Positions 61,940-64,000 of a stretch of DNA of 64,000 bases are shown here, in pieces (the stretch's first letter is position 1; each line of letters begins with the position of its first letter). Below the pieces are notes generated by a model. The model was given only the letters and a program-made list of their open reading frames with translations, searched no databases and was not told the origin of the DNA. A program made the translations under genes and the position numbers. The DNA is taken from contig PUQB01000224.1 of assembly GCA_003024785.1 (NCBI GenBank), forward strand, positions 1-64,000. The letters run 5' to 3'. The stretch is from Selaginella tamariscina. Lineage: Eukaryota > Streptophyta > Lycopodiopsida > Selaginellales > Selaginellaceae.

Positions 61940-62520
61940 CAATTTGATTTGGTTTTTATAATTATTTTAATTTTATTTAATTTAATTAAACATTTGAATT
62001 TAAATAGTGTGAAGTGTATGTACATTTGTTCATATATGTAAGTTTCCTTTATCTTTTTATCTTAGCTATAGTTATGTGAAGATAAAGCAACTAAGCCAAA
62101 TTTAGTTAATTTTTATAACTTCAATTAAGTTTAACCAATTTTAATGTGAAGAGAAAAAATCAGTTATTTATTAAATATTTTGTTAATGCTAACCTAACCA
62201 AACCACCACTCAAATATAAAGTATTATAATGTTACAATCTTTTTTCACCGTAACAAGCTTAAGAATTTAATTCCTTGCCCTTGTTACCAAGGATGACTGA
62301 AATCAAGTGGAACATAATTAAGAACATTATTTATGGTGAGAACGTTCACCTAGCACAGGGTAGCACGGGTTGAGAGGCGTCCTTGACTTGAAGGACACCA
62401 CATATACCACTTTATAATTTAGATTTTGGAACTGGTGTTCTCAACCAGACCAAAGATGGCTTACGATCTCTGTCGGAGTGTTTATATATTATATACTTTG
62501 TGTGAAACATGTGTTTATTG
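61940..62520. other. AT-rich intergenic region
   Basis: AT-rich to about 62300; a short GC-balanced stretch at 62330-62470 shows nothing recognisable. It forms the 3' flank of the small gene at 62521. Confidence 0.5.
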
Positions 62521-62687
62521 CTAATTGAAAATATTATGCACCTTGGCAACATTGGGATGCTCCAACTGTTGCCAGCCAGAATCCAATTTTTCTAAGTCTG
62601 CTACCAAAGTTTCCACAGCTGACAACTCTTTCCAAAAGACTAAGGTTTTTACAAGTTAGGGAATAAAACTCACATGTGTGTGTGTGT

Positions 62688-62730
<43 letters not shown>

Positions 62731-62907
62731 ACAGACACTGATTACCTGCAATATCTTGTCCTTTGTAAATACTAAACCCCACTAAACAATCTGTAATTGT
62801 CGAAACCATAAAATAGTTTTAATCTCACCAAATTCCTCTTCGTAGGCACCCTGTCTCGCTGCCCTCCATCTGTTAGCAAGAATACAACCTTTGAATGCGC
62901 ATTTCAT
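62521..62907 (-). CDS. Small three-exon gene, 80-residue protein, not recognised
   Basis: Exons on the - strand: 62907-62829, 62790-62746 and 62639-62521, 79 + 45 + 119 = 243 nt, exactly 81 codons including TAG. Introns are GTGAGA...ACAG (38 bp, unusually short) and GTAATC...TTAG (106 bp). Translation starts MKCAFKGCILANRWRAARQG, then AYEEEFDCLVGFSIYKGQDI, AVFWKELSAVETLVADLEKL and DSGWQQLEHPNVAKVHNIFN. The third exon has an amphipathic, coiled-coil-like pattern. The first ends acidic. No signal peptide or membrane segment is evident. It is divergent to EPSP synthase. The 38-bp intron is the weak point; alternatively the first two exons belong to one longer transcript or the start lies elsewhere. 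I do not recognise the family and assign no function. Confidence 0.5.
62672..62727. repeat. (GT)n microsatellite in intron 2 of the small gene
   Basis: TGTGTGTGTGTGG, then an uninterrupted GT run to about 62726. Lies between the second and third exons of the small gene. Confidence 0.9.
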
Positions 62908-63237
62908 GACGCTGCACAGCTCCTTCCTACTGTCTAAACCTAACGCCCTTTCGCGGCCGAATTTAGTGATACGAATGTTAACCGTCAGATTTTATTAGAT
63001 TAATCTGAACCGCTCATTGTTTTTATTGATAACCTAAGTTGAGTCAACTATAGTCAATCCTGCACATGATAAAATCGTGGCCGTTGGTCCTGATTTGACT
63101 GTGGAAAGAAGAGTAGGTTCATTGAGCAGGGGAGGAGGTCAATCAAGCGGGCAGATCGGTCAATTTATCTTTCTTTCGGAATGCTTCTGTAGATCTCCTT
63201 GGGGAATTGCGGAGTAAGCAGCTATCTCTATCCCGCC
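62908..63237. promoter_or_regulatory. Shared upstream region of the small gene and EPSP synthase
   Basis: 330 bp between two divergent ATGs. Less AT-rich than its surroundings. It contains TTGACTGTGG and AGTCAACTATAGTCAA (W-box-core TTGAC/GTCAA motifs) and GATAAAATCGTGG. No clear TATA box toward EPSPS. Probably includes both leaders and a bidirectional promoter (inference). Confidence 0.5.
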
Positions 63238-63540
63238 ATGGCATCCTTACAAGGCGCCACAGCCTACGCCCAATTGCAATTGCAACCCAGTCAACAGAGA
63301 TTGCTGCTCAAGAATTCTCGTAATCTTGTGTTCAGAGATGTGACTAAACTCAGGTTTCGCGGCGTTGTTGGTCGATCAACAGGGAGGAAGATTGTTGTTC
63401 GATCGGCTACTGCTGTTGAAAATCCTGCCCATGTCGAGAAATTGGAACTCAAGCCAGTTTCTACAATCTCTGGCACTGTCCATCTTCCGGGTTCAAAGTC
63501 CTTGTCTAACAGAACACTGCTTTTGGCTGCCCTTTCTGAG
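63238..63540 (+). CDS. EPSP synthase, first exon (plastid precursor)
   Basis: 5-Enolpyruvylshikimate-3-phosphate synthase (EC 2.5.1.19) joins shikimate-3-phosphate and PEP in the plastid shikimate pathway and is the glyphosate target. The exon has exactly 101 codons, ending LLLAALSE before a GTAAAC donor, the conserved plant intron 1 position. Residues 1 to about 70 ([20 protein letters not shown], then basic and Ser/Thr-rich) form a plastid transit peptide, cleaved probably before the [14 protein letters not shown] region. The mature start continues [20 protein letters not shown], with the PGSKSxSNR substrate-binding motif intact. ATG 63238 sits in CCGCCATGG, a good plant context. An in-frame upstream ORF start at 63199 is GTG-like and not needed. 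Later exons lie beyond the window. Confidence 0.96.
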
Positions 63541-64000
63541 GTAAACACACACTTATGTAGTTTCTTATTATATCTTATAACTATATATATATATGTTGGA
63601 TCGCGTGTGTGTGTGCTTGCTTAAACTTGAATCTTGTTTATGTAAATGTTTTAAAACAGCATTCTAAATGGTGGCAATTGAGTACTAGATACATTGGTAT
63701 ACTGTTTAAACTGTATCGGAAGTATAAACAGCATGCTCGACAGTAGTATAGTAGTTATCTTAAAATCATTAGTATGTTGTTAAACCATACGGGAGTATAT
63801 GCTATATTATTACCAATTTTCTGGCTTCCCTTTCCCCCGCTCCCTCTCCTCTCTCACACACCACACACTTACTTCTATTTACGGTGTGAAGCTTATTTTA
63901 TGGGTGTTCTGTTTTTCTACTTGATACAAATATTATTAAGTCCTTATGTTCAATATTGTATGTAGATATGCTTTGTGTGTGTGCATCCGCTTGCAAATTT
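63541..64000 (+). other. Intron 1 of EPSP synthase (partial)
   Basis: Begins GTAAACACAC; T- and GT-rich, no acceptor followed by EPSPS coding sequence before the window ends. Exon 2 (expected to open GTTVVDNLL) is not seen. Confidence 0.85.

Overview
This is nuclear DNA from a land plant. The evidence is spliced genes with GT-AG introns, an EPSP synthase exon with a plastid transit peptide, a GRAS regulator, a plant-type F-box protein, Ty3-type LTR retrotransposons and a hAT remnant. I cannot place the species further from sequence alone.

The window has a gene-containing left part, a repeat-dominated centre and a second gene edge on the right. Left (1-17.3 kb): the 5' end of a COA6-like cytochrome-oxidase assembly gene (- strand), an AT-rich satellite-like block split by a solo LTR, the SNARE tail of a tomosyn-like gene, an NSP2-like GRAS gene, a divergent RFC1-like clamp-loader gene and a ten-exon F-box gene resembling Arabidopsis At5g39450. 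One F-box intron holds the last two exons of an ABC transporter in antisense. Several of these genes have frame breaks, mostly at short G runs, and these may be consensus errors.

Centre (18-62 kb): an almost complete young Ty3 element (18042-22914, LTRs differing at one position), then a long AT-rich TE graveyard. One family of 1.3-1.8 kb elements recurs at least seven times. Each begins TGT, ends in a small hairpin followed by ACA, and has 5-bp target duplications where both ends survive. I read them as solo LTRs. Two lie as a close inverted pair (31583-35241). Another (40773-57660) was hit by Ty3 element A (40875-56143, - strand), which was itself hit by Ty3 element B (43288-53427, + strand), giving a three-level nest that can be ordered by target duplications. 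A hAT transposase remnant lies at about 36.8-38.5 kb.

Right (62.5-64 kb): a small three-exon gene of 80 codons on the - strand, not recognised, is transcribed divergently from EPSP synthase, whose first exon (63238-63540) is complete. About 330 bp separate the two start codons, so they may share a promoter.

The genes do not form a pathway; they are ordinary neighbours. The most unusual items are the terminal-hairpin solo-LTR family with its inverted pair, the nested insertion, the antisense ABC fragment, the BRCT-less RFC1-like gene, the SNARE tail without its WD40 part, and the unrecognised small gene beside EPSPS.
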